DNA from: JACVRW01 sp963850205 | Lineage (GTDB): Bacteria; Actinomycetota; Thermoleophilia; Solirubrobacterales; Thermoleophilaceae | DNA length: 64,000 nucleotides | Assembly (NCBI GenBank): GCA_963850205.1 | Contig: CAWKKJ010000002.1 | Location: 1 to 64,000, forward strand | Direction: 5' to 3' | Shown here: positions 23,778 through 32,202 of the stretch, one piece after another | Position numbering within the stretch: position 1 is the stretch's first letter | Layout: each line of letters opens with the position of its first letter | The notes under the pieces: generated by a model | Told to the model about the DNA's origin: nothing | Database searches by the model: none | Seen by the model: only the letters and a program-made list of their open reading frames with translations | Translations under genes and position numbers: made by a program

Positions 23778-26700
23778 CGGGACCTCGTCCACGACCGGGT
23801 CGCGCTCGGGCGGCAACTCGCCGCCGCGCTCGGTGCCGGCGATCAGCTCGTCGGGCGTCTTCTCCTCGGGGATGAAGCCCGACTTCATGCCGAAGTAGAC
23901 GGCCTGGGGATGGTGGGCCACGATCGCCACCGTCGACTGCTCGGGCATCACGGCGAAGCCGTCGGACAGGGTCATTCCGATCTCCTCCAGCCCGAGCAGG
24001 CGCCAGACCTTCTCGTGCTCGGACTGGTCGGGGCAGGCGGGGTAGCCCCAGGAGTAGCGCCGACCCTGGTCCAGCGGGATGCCGAGGCCGCGGCGCACCT
24101 CTGCGTGGACCCACTCGGCGAGCCCCTCGGCCGCCTGCACGCCCAGGCCGTGGGTGAACAGCTGCTCGGCGAACTCGCCCTCGCGTTCGAGGCGCGCCAT
24201 CAGCTCGGTCACCTCGGGCCCGACGGTCACGCCCTGGAGGGCCACCACGTCGCGTTCGCCGGAGCTCAGGGGACGGTAGAAGTCGGTGAGGCAGATCCGG
24301 TCGTGGCGGGGCTGGCGCGGGAACACCAGGCGCTCCAGCTCGCGCGAGGGATCGTCGGGGTCGAACACCACCAGCTCGTTGCCGTCGGCGTTGGCCGGGA
24401 AGTAGCCCAGCCGGGCGCGGGGGTTCAGGTAGTCCTGCTCGCGCCACATACGCTCCAGCTTCGGCGCGAAGCCCTCGTCCTCGCCGTCGCCCTCCACGAT
24501 CTGGCGCCACTCCTCGCCCTTCTTGCCCCGGCCGCCCCAGTGCAGCTTGAACAGCACGTGGCGGTCGAGGTAGGCGTAGACGTCGTCCAGATCCACGTCG
24601 AGCTCCCGTGCGCCCAGCCAGGGCGGTTCGGGGATCGGGGTGTCGGTGCGGGCGCCCGAGCGCACGCTCGAGTCGGTGACCGGCGGCCCGTCGTCCTTCT
24701 TCTCCCCCTGCTCGCGCAGCTTGCGGGCCGCGTCGCGCATCTTTTCGACCAGGGCGCCTCGGGCCTCGTCATCGACGAGGGCGTCCATCGTGTCGAGACC
24801 CTGGAAGGCGTCCTTGCAGTAGAAGACCCCGGGCGCATAGACCTCGTCCGACTCCTTGCCGTGGGGGTAGAGGATGCGGCGCCCGAAGTCGCGGTTGATG
24901 GCCGCGCCCCCCACCAGCACCGGGAAGGCGTGGCCGTGGTCGTGCAGCTCCTGCACGCAGATGGGCATCTGCTTGGAGGTCGAGACCAGCAGGGCCGACA
25001 GCCCGATGGCGTCGGCATCGTGCTCCACGGCCGCGTTGATGATCGTGTCCACGGGCACCTGCTTGCCGAGGTCGATGACCGTGTAGCCGTTGTTGGTGAG
25101 GATCGTGTTGACCAGCGACTTGCCGATGTCGTGCACGTCGCCGAACACGGTCGCGATCACGACCTTGCCCTTGGTGTGGCCCTCGATCCGCTCCAGGTAG
25201 TTCTCCAGCCGGGCCACCGCCCGCTTCATCACGGTGGCGGACTGCAGCACGAAGGGCAGGATCAGCTCGCCGGCGCCGAACTTGTCGCCCACCTCCTTCA
25301 TGGCGGGCAGCAGGACCCGGTTGAGGGTCGGGACGGCGCCGATCTTCTCCACCGAGCGGTCGATCCAGTCCTCCACGCCGTCCTTCTTCCTGCGCAGGAT
25401 GTGCCAGTGGAGCGCCTCCTCGGGCTCCATGTCGGCCGTCGGGTCCGCACCCGCGTCCTCCTCGGTCTCGCCCTTCTGCTCGAAGTGGGCGATGAAGCGC
25501 TCGAGGGCGTCCTCGCGCCGGTTGAACACCAGGTCGTCCGTGAGCTCGCGCTCCTGGGTGGGGATCTCCCCGTAGGGGGTGATGTGGTTGGGGTTGACCA
25601 TCGCCAGGTCGAGCCCCGCCTCCACGCAGTGGTGGAGGAAGACCGAGTTGAGCACCGCCCGGCCTCCGGGGGAGACGCCGAAGGACACGTTCGACACGCC
25701 CAGCGAGGTCTGCACCCCGGGCAGCTCGGCCTTGATGAGGCGGATCCCCTCGATCGTGGCCACCGCGCTGGGCCGCCACTCCTCGTCGCCGGTGGTCAGC
25801 GTGAAGGTAAGGGCGTCGAAGATGAGCGACTCGCGACCGAGCCCGTGCTCGTGGCAGAGCTCGACGATGCGCTTGGCGATCTCGAGCTTGCGCTCGGCCG
25901 TCTTGGCCATGCCCACCTCGTCGATGGTCAGGGCGATCAGGGCCGCCCCGTGGGCCTTCGCGAGCGGCGCCACCACGTCCAGCTTGTCCCGGCCCGCCTC
26001 CAGGTTCACCGAGTTGACGATCGCCCGGCCGGGGATCTGCTCGAGCGCCGCCTGGATGACCTCGGGCTCGGTGGAGTCGATCTGGATCGGCGCGGGCTGG
26101 GTGAGCGAGATGCGCTTGACCAGCTCGCGCATCTGCTCGTCCTCGTCCTGGCGCTCGGTGAGCGCGACGCAGACGTCGAGCACGTGCGCGCCGCCCTGCA
26201 CCTGGTCCTCGGCCACCTGAACGAGGCCGTCGTAGTCGTCGGCCAGCAGCAGTTCCTTGGCCTTGCGCGAGCCCTGGGAGTTCACCCGCTCGCCGACCAG
26301 GGTGGGTCGCGGCTCCTGCACGAGCGGCGTGGCGGTCATCATCGAGGACACCAGCGGCTGGGTGCCCGAGGGTCGCGGCTCGACCGAGCGGCCGCCGACG
26401 CGGTCGACGATGGCGCGGATGTGGTCGGGCGTGGTGCCACAGCAGCCGCCGACGATGGTCAGGCCGTAGCGCTCCACGAACTCCTGCAGGACGTTAGCCA
26501 GAGGATCGGGCTCCTCGGGGAAGATCGTCTCTCCGTCCGGCCCCTGCAGCGGCAGGCCGGCGTTGGGGATGCAGTGCACGGGCAGCGGGCTGTTCTCGCC
26601 CAGGAAGCGGATCGCGTCGCGCATGTCCTCGGGGCCGGTGGAGCAGTTGAGCCCGATCACGTCGACGTCCAGCGCCGAGAGGGTGTTGAGCACGGCCCGG

Positions 26701-27311
26701 ATATCGGTGCCGAGCAACATCTTGCCGCCCTGGGGGAGCAGCGACACGCTGGTCTGGATCGGCAGCGTGCGCCCGGTCAGCAGGAACGCCTCCCGGGCCC
26801 CGAACACGGCGGCCTTGACCTCCAGGATGTCCTGCGCGGTCTCGATGATGATCAGGTCGGCGCCGCCCTCGGTGAGCGCCTTGGCCTGCTCGGTGAAGAT
26901 CTCCATCAGCTCGCGGAACCCGATGCGGCCGAGCGTGGGGTCGTCGCTCGACGGGAGCTGCCCGGTGGGGCCGATCGAGCCGGCCACGAAGCGGTGCTCG
27001 CCCGCCGCGGCGCGGGCGATCTCGGCCGCCCGCCGGTTGATCTCCTCGGTGTGCTCGGCCAGCCCCCACTCCTCGAGCTTGAGCCGGCTGCCCTGGAAGG
27101 TGTCGGTCTCGAGTACCTCGGCCCCCGCCTCGAGCATGGACTCGTGCACCTGCTGGATCACGTCCGGGCGCTGCAGGATGAGGGCCTCGTGGCACTTGCC
27201 GGGCAGGCCGCCGTAGTCCTCGCTCGTCAGGTCGAACTGCTCGAGCGTGGCCCCCATGCCGCCGTCGAAGACGACGACCCTCTCCCGGGTGGCTCGCAGG
27301 AAATCGCGCAC
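23772..27311 (-). CDS. metH: Cobalamin-dependent methionine synthase
   Basis: Transfers methyl groups from methyltetrahydrofolate to homocysteine through methylcobalamin. The 1179-residue product keeps all modules. The homocysteine-binding domain has zinc ligands Cys223 (GLNCSTG), Cys290 and Cys291 (GGCCGTT). A pterin-binding barrel follows (LVGERVNSQGSRKAKELL, NSVNLEAG). The B12 cap and B12 domain have His727 in GDVHDIGKS. The C-terminal AdoMet activation domain includes ERDVVALQGVTVGPEV and YSWGYPACPDQ. It is slightly shorter than E. coli MetH. No cobalamin riboswitch is visible in the short leader. A near-perfect inverted repeat lies just upstream. Confidence 0.96.
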   Translation of the reverse strand: MRDFLRATRERVVVFDGGMGATLEQFDLTSEDYGGLPGKCHEALILQRPDVIQQVHESMLEAGAEVLETDTFQGSRLKLEEWGLAEHTEEINRRAAEIARAAAGEHRFVAGSIGPTGQLPSSDDPTLGRIGFRELMEIFTEQAKALTEGGADLIIIETAQDILEVKAAVFGAREAFLLTGRTLPIQTSVSLLPQGGKMLLGTDIRAVLNTLSALDVDVIGLNCSTGPEDMRDAIRFLGENSPLPVHCIPNAGLPLQGPDGETIFPEEPDPLANVLQEFVERYGLTIVGGCCGTTPDHIRAIVDRVGGRSVEPRPSGTQPLVSSMMTATPLVQEPRPTLVGERVNSQGSRKAKELLLADDYDGLVQVAEDQVQGGAHVLDVCVALTERQDEDEQMRELVKRISLTQPAPIQIDSTEPEVIQAALEQIPGRAIVNSVNLEAGRDKLDVVAPLAKAHGAALIALTIDEVGMAKTAERKLEIAKRIVELCHEHGLGRESLIFDALTFTLTTGDEEWRPSAVATIEGIRLIKAELPGVQTSLGVSNVSFGVSPGGRAVLNSVFLHHCVEAGLDLAMVNPNHITPYGEIPTQERELTDDLVFNRREDALERFIAHFEQKGETEEDAGADPTADMEPEEALHWHILRRKKDGVEDWIDRSVEKIGAVPTLNRVLLPAMKEVGDKFGAGELILPFVLQSATVMKRAVARLENYLERIEGHTKGKVVIATVFGDVHDIGKSLVNTILTNNGYTVIDLGKQVPVDTIINAAVEHDADAIGLSALLVSTSKQMPICVQELHDHGHAFPVLVGGAAINRDFGRRILYPHGKESDEVYAPGVFYCKDAFQGLDTMDALVDDEARGALVEKMRDAARKLREQGEKKDDGPPVTDSSVRSGARTDTPIPEPPWLGARELDVDLDDVYAYLDRHVLFKLHWGGRGKKGEEWRQIVEGDGEDEGFAPKLERMWREQDYLNPRARLGYFPANADGNELVVFDPDDPSRELERLVFPRQPRHDRICLTDFYRPLSSGERDVVALQGVTVGPEVTELMARLEREGEFAEQLFTHGLGVQAAEGLAEWVHAEVRRGLGIPLDQGRRYSWGYPACPDQSEHEKVWRLLGLEEIGMTLSDGFAVMPEQSTVAIVAHHPQAVYFGMKSGFIPEEKTPDELIAGTERGGELPPERDPVVDEVPA

Positions 27312-27327
27312 AGGACGATGCTAGCGC

Positions 27328-27353
27328 AACCTTGACACGAGTGTGTGAAGGTT
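27328..27353. promoter_or_regulatory. Inverted repeat in the metH / SDR divergent intergenic region
   Basis: AACCTTGACAC at 27328-27338 pairs with 27343-27353 across a 4-nt spacer, with 10 of 11 pairs matching. It lies 17 nt upstream of the metH start and 23 nt upstream of the divergent SDR gene, which suits an operator acting on both. No regulator can be named. Confidence 0.45.
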
Positions 27354-27376
27354 AGGGGGAGGTACGCTCCCCGGCC

Positions 27377-28061
27377 GTGCCCATCGCCCTCGTCACCGGC
27401 GCCAACCGCGGCATCGGCCGCGAGACCGCCCGGCAGCTCGCCGAACGCGGCTACGAGGTGATCGTCTCGGCCCGCGACGAGGCCAAGGCCCGCGAGGCCG
27501 CCGATGCCATCGGCGGCCGGCCGCTCGAGCTGGACGTGTCCGACCCGGGCTCGATCGACCGCGCCGCCGCCGGCGTGGCCGACGACCCGGGCGCGCTGGA
27601 CGTGCTGGTGAACAACGCCGGCGTGGGCACCGACTGGGGCGTGGCCGGAGCCGAGCCGGACTTCGACGCGATCCAGCGTGCCCTGGACACCAACTTCTTC
27701 GGCGCATACCGCCTGACGGTGGCGCTGCTGCCACTGCTGCGGCAGTCGGGGCATCCGCGCGTGGTCAACGTGTCGAGCGGGATGGGCGGCGTCGCGGAGA
27801 TGGGCGGCTGGTCGCCCGGCTACCGGGTCTCCAAGGCCGCGCTCAACGCCATGACCCGCATCCTCTCCACCGAGCTGGAGGAGGCGGGCGTGAAGGTCAA
27901 CTCGGCCTGCCCCGGCTTCGTGGCCACCGACATGGGCGAGCCAGTTCGGGGCCAAGAAGAGCGTGGAGGACGGGGCCTCCGGAATCGTGTGGCTGGCCAC
28001 GCTGCCCGACGACGGCCCGAGCGGCGGCTTCTTCCGCGACGGCAAGCCCGTCGCGTTCTGA
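27377..28061 (+). CDS. SDR family oxidoreductase, frameshifted near the C terminus
   Basis: A short-chain dehydrogenase of the carbonyl-reductase-like type: VTGANRGIGRETARQL, LVNNAGVG, VNVSSGMGG and the active-site YRVSKAALNAMTR. Homology runs to CPGFVATDMG near 27940, then continues in the next frame as FGAKKSVEDGASGIVWLATL and on to a stop at 28059-28061. One extra base near 27944-27950 explains this. Read without correction, the product would have an unrelated Arg-rich tail ending at 28105. It is either a sequencing or assembly error or a real late frameshift. The start is GTG 27377. Confidence 0.78.
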
Positions 28062-28071
28062 CCCGCGAGCA

Positions 28072-28116
28072 CGCGCCGCACCTTGGGGTCCTATTACACC
28101 CCTGACGTGCGGCGCG
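28072..28116. repeat. 10-bp perfect inverted repeat with inner stem, hairpin element B
   Basis: CGCGCCGCAC at 28072-28081 pairs with 28107-28116. A second perfect 5-bp stem (28085-28089 with 28098-28102) is nested inside. It sits between convergent genes (SDR and EamA transporter), so a bidirectional terminator is plausible. Confidence 0.5.
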
Positions 28117-28159
28117 GGAGGTTTGCCCTCCGGCCGGCGCCACCGCCGTTGGGGGTGCA

Positions 28160-28175
28160 CCCCTTACCCCGCCCC
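28160..28175 (-). repeat. Second copy of the 16-nt G-run motif
   Basis: On the minus strand this is GGGGCGGGGTAAGGGG, identical to the motif at 13880-13895. It lies 32 nt past the stop of the EamA transporter gene. Here only three long G-tracts are present, followed by a C-run. Confidence 0.4.
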
Positions 28176-28207
28176 CAGCCGAGCGCCGAGAGCGCGCGAG
28201 GCGGGCC

Positions 28208-29062
28208 TCACACCGCGATCAGCGTCACGCCCACCATCGCCGCCGCGATCCCGACACCCTGCAGACGGGACGGGCGCTCACCCAGCAGGATCACCCCCAG
28301 GCCGACCGTGAACACCGGGAACAGCGAGCCGGCCACCGACACCAGCGAGAGCTGGCCCTCGTCCGCAGCGAACGTGTAGAGGAGGGTGCCCGCCACCAGG
28401 AGGAGGCCGGGCAGCGTGAGCAGGGCCAGGTCGTCGGTCGCTCTGATGCCGGTGAGCCGCTGTCCGGCCCAGACCAGCAGGATCACCACCAGGGCCACCC
28501 GGGCGTCGAGGATGGCCCAGGCTCGCCCGTCCTCGGCGGCCAGGGGCAGCGCGGTGAGGAACACGCCGAAGGCGAGCGCGGACCCCGCGGCCCAGAAGGC
28601 GCTCGCCCGCGGATCGGGGTAGGCGGGCCCCGGAGCGTCCTCGGCGCCGGCGGGTTCGGCCCGCCTGGCGGCCAGCGCCGACCCGGCGAGAGCCAGCAGG
28701 ATGCCCGCCGCCTGCGTGGCGCGCAGCGGATCGCCGCTGGCCAGGCCCCAGGTGACCGGGACGATCGCACCCACGGCGCCGATCGGGGCAGCCACCGCCA
28801 GCGGACCGAGCTGCGCCGCGCGATAGAAGGTGATGAGGCCGAGCGCGTTGCCGGCGCCGGCCAGGATGGCCACCAGCACCCCGGACAGCGGGAGCGCGGG
28901 TCCGCGGTCCCAGGCCAGGTAGAGCGCGCAGGCCACCAGCGAGGCCACCTGGGAGATCACCAGAACCGACACCAAGGGGTGGCGGCGGGCCAGCTGCGGG
29001 CCGAGGAAGTTGGAGACGCCGTAGCAGGCCGAGGAGCCGAGGGCGAGCGCGACGGCGAGCAT
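28208..29062 (-). CDS. EamA/DMT family transporter
   Basis: A 284-residue integral membrane protein with about 10 hydrophobic helices in two EamA halves: LALGSSACYGVSNFLGPQLA opens the first, and AFWAAGSALAFGVFLTALPL opens the second. The end (LGVILLGERPSRLQGVGIAAAMVGVTLIAV) is the standard DMT C terminus. Relatives export amino acids or other metabolites. The substrate cannot be inferred. It ends convergently with the SDR gene, separated by hairpin element B. Confidence 0.85.
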   Translation of the reverse strand: MLAVALALGSSACYGVSNFLGPQLARRHPLVSVLVISQVASLVACALYLAWDRGPALPLSGVLVAILAGAGNALGLITFYRAAQLGPLAVAAPIGAVGAIVPVTWGLASGDPLRATQAAGILLALAGSALAARRAEPAGAEDAPGPAYPDPRASAFWAAGSALAFGVFLTALPLAAEDGRAWAILDARVALVVILLVWAGQRLTGIRATDDLALLTLPGLLLVAGTLLYTFAADEGQLSLVSVAGSLFPVFTVGLGVILLGERPSRLQGVGIAAAMVGVTLIAV

Positions 29063-29097
29063 CGGCTCGCGACTGGGGCTGGGCCGGCGCGGCCGGC

Positions 29098-31440
29098 CTA
29101 CGCCTCGGCTTCGGCGGCCTCACGGCCGCCGCTGCGGCGGCCCATGTGGCTCAGCTCCACCGGCGCCGCGTGGAGAGCGCGCAGGCGGAGGTCCTTCCAG
29201 GTCATGCCCTCACGCACCAGCGCCGGCATTCCCATCGCCAGCGCGGTGGCGATCTCCACCGCCTGCAGGATGATCCCGTAGGCCAGCGCGTTGGTCTTGC
29301 CCACCCCGTACGCCGAGAGCACGGCGACGCAGGCGGCCTGGAACACGCCCAGGTTTGAGGGCGTGACCGGCAGGGCCGCGGTGACGTTCACGGCGAACAG
29401 CACCGCCGCGGCGGCTCCGATGCCCGCCTGACCGTCGAGGCCGAGCGCCACCAGCAGCACGTAGCAGGCAAGCCACTGCAGGGCCCAGGCCAGCAGCTGG
29501 TTGAGCGCGGCCCAGCCGCCCAGCCGGGGCTTGCGGAACACGTCCAAGCCGGAGCGCACCTGCAGCATCGCCCGCCGGGCCCGGGCGGCGGCCTGCTGCA
29601 CACGCTGGAAGCGAGTGGGGCTGCCGCGGCGGAGGATCCAGGGAAGAGCGAGAACGAAGGCCAGCACCACCACGGGGGCGATCGTGGCCAGCACCAGGGC
29701 GTCCTCGTTGCCCTGGAACAGGCCCACCGTCGCGAACATCACCGCGCCCAGGATGATCAGGGCGAGGATGTTGAGCACGGTCTGAGATACGAGCGTCCCG
29801 AGCACGACGGGGAAGCGGTCACGCATACGGCCCAGGCGGCGCGACACGATCAGCGCGCGTGACGGCTCGCCCAGGCGGGCGGGCAGCGTGGCCGACATCA
29901 GCACCCCGATCATCGTGGCCCGAGCGGTGTCGCGACGGCGGGGGCGCACACCCGGCAGCGCCGCGCGCAGGATCGCGTGCCAGGCCTCGGCCCGCAGCAG
30001 CATCGACGTGCACATCAGCGCGAAGGCGGCGAGCACCCACCACGGGGTGGCCGCCACCAGCGCCCGCCCGATGGACTCGATGCCGATGCGCTGGAGGGCA
30101 AGCGCGGTGAGCCCGGCTCCGGCGACCACGCCTCCGACAACCAGGGCCTTGCGGGCCACCCGGGCGGCGCGGCGGGGCCGGCTTTCGGCCGGCTCGGGCT
30201 CGAGCGAGGGAAGCGGGGCCGGCGGGATCCGGCCGCCCGGCTCGGCGGGGGTCACGCCGCTGCGCCGCGCGAAGCGGGCCCGGCGCCCCTCGGGGCGGGG
30301 AAGGGCCAGCGCCTCCTCGTAGACCTCCATCACCTCGCCCGCCACCTGCGGCCAGGCAAAGCGCCGGGCGCGCTCGGACGCGGCCGCGGCCATCGCGGCG
30401 CGGCGCCCGGGGTCGAGGGCCAGGCCGCGCAGGGCCTCACCCAGCGCCACGGCGTCGCCGACCGGCACCAGCAGCCCGTCGCGGCCGTCGCGGACCACGT
30501 CCCGGTAGCCGGCGATCTCCGACGCGACCACCGGGGTGCCCGAGGCGAACGCCTCGGTGAGGACCATTCCGAAGCTCTCGCCGCCCATCGAGGGGGCGCA
30601 GAGCACGTCGGCGCCGCCCAGCAGGGCCCACTTCTCCTCGTCGCTCACCCGTCCGGCCACGCTGATCCCCTCGGGCTCGAGCAGCAGCGGCTCGACCTCC
30701 TCGCGGGTGGCGCCGGCCACCGTCAGGTGGGCCTCCACGCCGGCGCCCCGGAGCGCCTCGAAGGCCCGCAGTAGCACGGGCAGGCCCTTGCGCTCCTCCG
30801 CCCGGCCGACGAACAGCAGCCGCAGGTGGGGGTGGGGACGGCCGGGGTCGGGCCGGGCGGCGGCCAGGTCCACGCCGTTGGGGACGACGCGATAGCGGCC
30901 GCCGTAGAAGCGCTGGGCGGTCCAGCGCGCGGCCTCGGAGACCGCGATGCGCGCGCTCAGCTTGCCGTACAGACGACGGGCGCCGCCCACGTTCGCGGCG
31001 ATCCCGTTGGCCAGCCGGCTCGTGGAATAGGTGTGGAAGGTGCCGACCACGGGCGCGCGGGCGTTCTCCGCCGCGAACCAGCTGACCATGGGGGCGTTCG
31101 GCTCGTGCACGTGCACCACGTCGTAGCGGCCGCTCCGCAGCTCGCGCCCCAGAACGCCCAGCCCCGTGGGCGACATGGACAGGTTCGAGACGGCGCCGTT
31201 CATCGGCAGGCCCACGGTGCGCCCGAGCGAGATCAGATGATCGGGCATGGGCCGCTGTTCCGGGCGGGCGCCGCGGTGGGAGACACGTGCCTGGCGGTCG
31301 TCGGGGTCGTAGGGGGCCAGCACGCGGACCTCGTGTCCGCCCGCCGAAATCTGCTCGGCGAGCGCCTCCACGTGGCGCCCGACTCCGCCGGGGTACGTGT
31401 ACGAATAGGGCGATACCAGCGCTACACGCACCCGGCCCAT
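29098..31440 (-). CDS. PimA-like GT4 glycosyltransferase fused to LPG-synthase-TM/flippase-like membrane domain
   Basis: A 780-residue fusion. Residues 1 to about 375 are a GT4 glycosyltransferase close to mycobacterial PimA: SPYSYTYPGGVGRHVEALAE, VHVHEPNAPMVSW, GTFHTYSTS, RRYGK-like acceptor region, VPNGVDLAAA, LFVGRAEERKG, and the GGESFGMVLTEAFASGTPVVASE donor-site motif. A basic, Pro-rich linker (about 376-430) leads to a domain of about 8 helices with LPG_synthase_TM marks (SATLPARLGEPSRALIVSRRLG, ALPVTPSNLGVFQAACVAVLS). A likely job is to mannosylate a lipid at the inner leaflet and move or anchor the product. The start is ATG 31440. Longer upstream frames are not protein-like. Confidence 0.88.
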   Translation of the reverse strand: MGRVRVALVSPYSYTYPGGVGRHVEALAEQISAGGHEVRVLAPYDPDDRQARVSHRGARPEQRPMPDHLISLGRTVGLPMNGAVSNLSMSPTGLGVLGRELRSGRYDVVHVHEPNAPMVSWFAAENARAPVVGTFHTYSTSRLANGIAANVGGARRLYGKLSARIAVSEAARWTAQRFYGGRYRVVPNGVDLAAARPDPGRPHPHLRLLFVGRAEERKGLPVLLRAFEALRGAGVEAHLTVAGATREEVEPLLLEPEGISVAGRVSDEEKWALLGGADVLCAPSMGGESFGMVLTEAFASGTPVVASEIAGYRDVVRDGRDGLLVPVGDAVALGEALRGLALDPGRRAAMAAAASERARRFAWPQVAGEVMEVYEEALALPRPEGRRARFARRSGVTPAEPGGRIPPAPLPSLEPEPAESRPRRAARVARKALVVGGVVAGAGLTALALQRIGIESIGRALVAATPWWVLAAFALMCTSMLLRAEAWHAILRAALPGVRPRRRDTARATMIGVLMSATLPARLGEPSRALIVSRRLGRMRDRFPVVLGTLVSQTVLNILALIILGAVMFATVGLFQGNEDALVLATIAPVVVLAFVLALPWILRRGSPTRFQRVQQAAARARRAMLQVRSGLDVFRKPRLGGWAALNQLLAWALQWLACYVLLVALGLDGQAGIGAAAAVLFAVNVTAALPVTPSNLGVFQAACVAVLSAYGVGKTNALAYGIILQAVEIATALAMGMPALVREGMTWKDLRLRALHAAPVELSHMGRRSGGREAAEAEA

Positions 31441-31482
31441 CCTAACGGAGGATCCGCCGCAGACAGTCGTGCTAGCCGCCCT

Positions 31483-32202
31483 ATGGCTGCGACACTTCCC
31501 GAAGTGAGCGAGAGCCGTAATTACGTCAAATACACCTTCCTGAAGGTCGATCCTGCCTGGCGCAGGCGATCGGCCACGGAGCGGGCGGCCGACAAGCGCG
31601 AGTTCGCCGCCGCCTGCGCCGAATTCGCCACCGATCACTACCTGCGCGCCTACACGCTGGTGGGCACCCGCGGCGACTGCGACCTCATGGTCCGGGCCAT
31701 CAGCCCCATCCTCGACCCGATCCACGAGCTGCACGTGCTGCTGAACCAGAGCGGGCTGATGCGCCACGCGGACGTGGCTCACTCCTATCTGGCCATGACC
31801 AAGGAGTCGCCCTACTCCGACCAGCCCGACCAGCCGCTCGCGCCCAGGGAAGGCGCGGACTCCAGGTACCTGATCGTCTACCCGCTGTGGAAGCGCCGCG
31901 ACTGGTACCGGCTGCCCGCCGAGGAGCGCATGCGGGTGATGCGCGACCATATCGCGGTGGCCCGCCGCTTCACCGGGATCGAGACCAACACGGCCTATTC
32001 GTTCGGACTCGACGACCAGGAGTTCGTGGTGGCCTTCGACGCCGACGACCCGGCGCAGTTCCTCGACCTCGTGCAGGAGCTACGGGCCACGGAGTCGAGC
32101 ATGTACACGGAGTCCGAGACCCCGATCTTCACCTGCATCTCGGCCTCGGTCGAGCGCGCGCTGGACGCGCTCGACGGAGAGGTGGTCAGGGCGCCGGCGT
32201 AG
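31483..32202 (+). CDS. Chlorite-dismutase-family heme protein (HemQ/ChdC-like)
   Basis: A 239-residue member of the Cld/HemQ family. IVYPLWKRRDWYRLPAEERMRVMRDHIAVARRF holds the family WY-x-LP signature and the presumed proximal heme ligand His156. YSFGLDDQEFVVAFDADDPAQFLDLVQELR and YTESETPIFT are typical of the C-terminal half. In Actinomycetota most such proteins are coproheme decarboxylases making heme. No other heme genes are nearby, so a different peroxidase-like role is possible. The ATG 31483 is 42 nt from the divergent glycosyltransferase start. Its end overlaps the convergent fprA-like gene by 17 nt. Confidence 0.8.
   Translation: MAATLPEVSESRNYVKYTFLKVDPAWRRRSATERAADKREFAAACAEFATDHYLRAYTLVGTRGDCDLMVRAISPILDPIHELHVLLNQSGLMRHADVAHSYLAMTKESPYSDQPDQPLAPREGADSRYLIVYPLWKRRDWYRLPAEERMRVMRDHIAVARRFTGIETNTAYSFGLDDQEFVVAFDADDPAQFLDLVQELRATESSMYTESETPIFTCISASVERALDALDGEVVRAPA

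Noticed and set aside
27312..27376. Cobalamin or SAM riboswitch before metH
   Set aside because: The divergent gap is only 65 nt, too short for a cobalamin aptamer, and shows only the simple inverted repeat.
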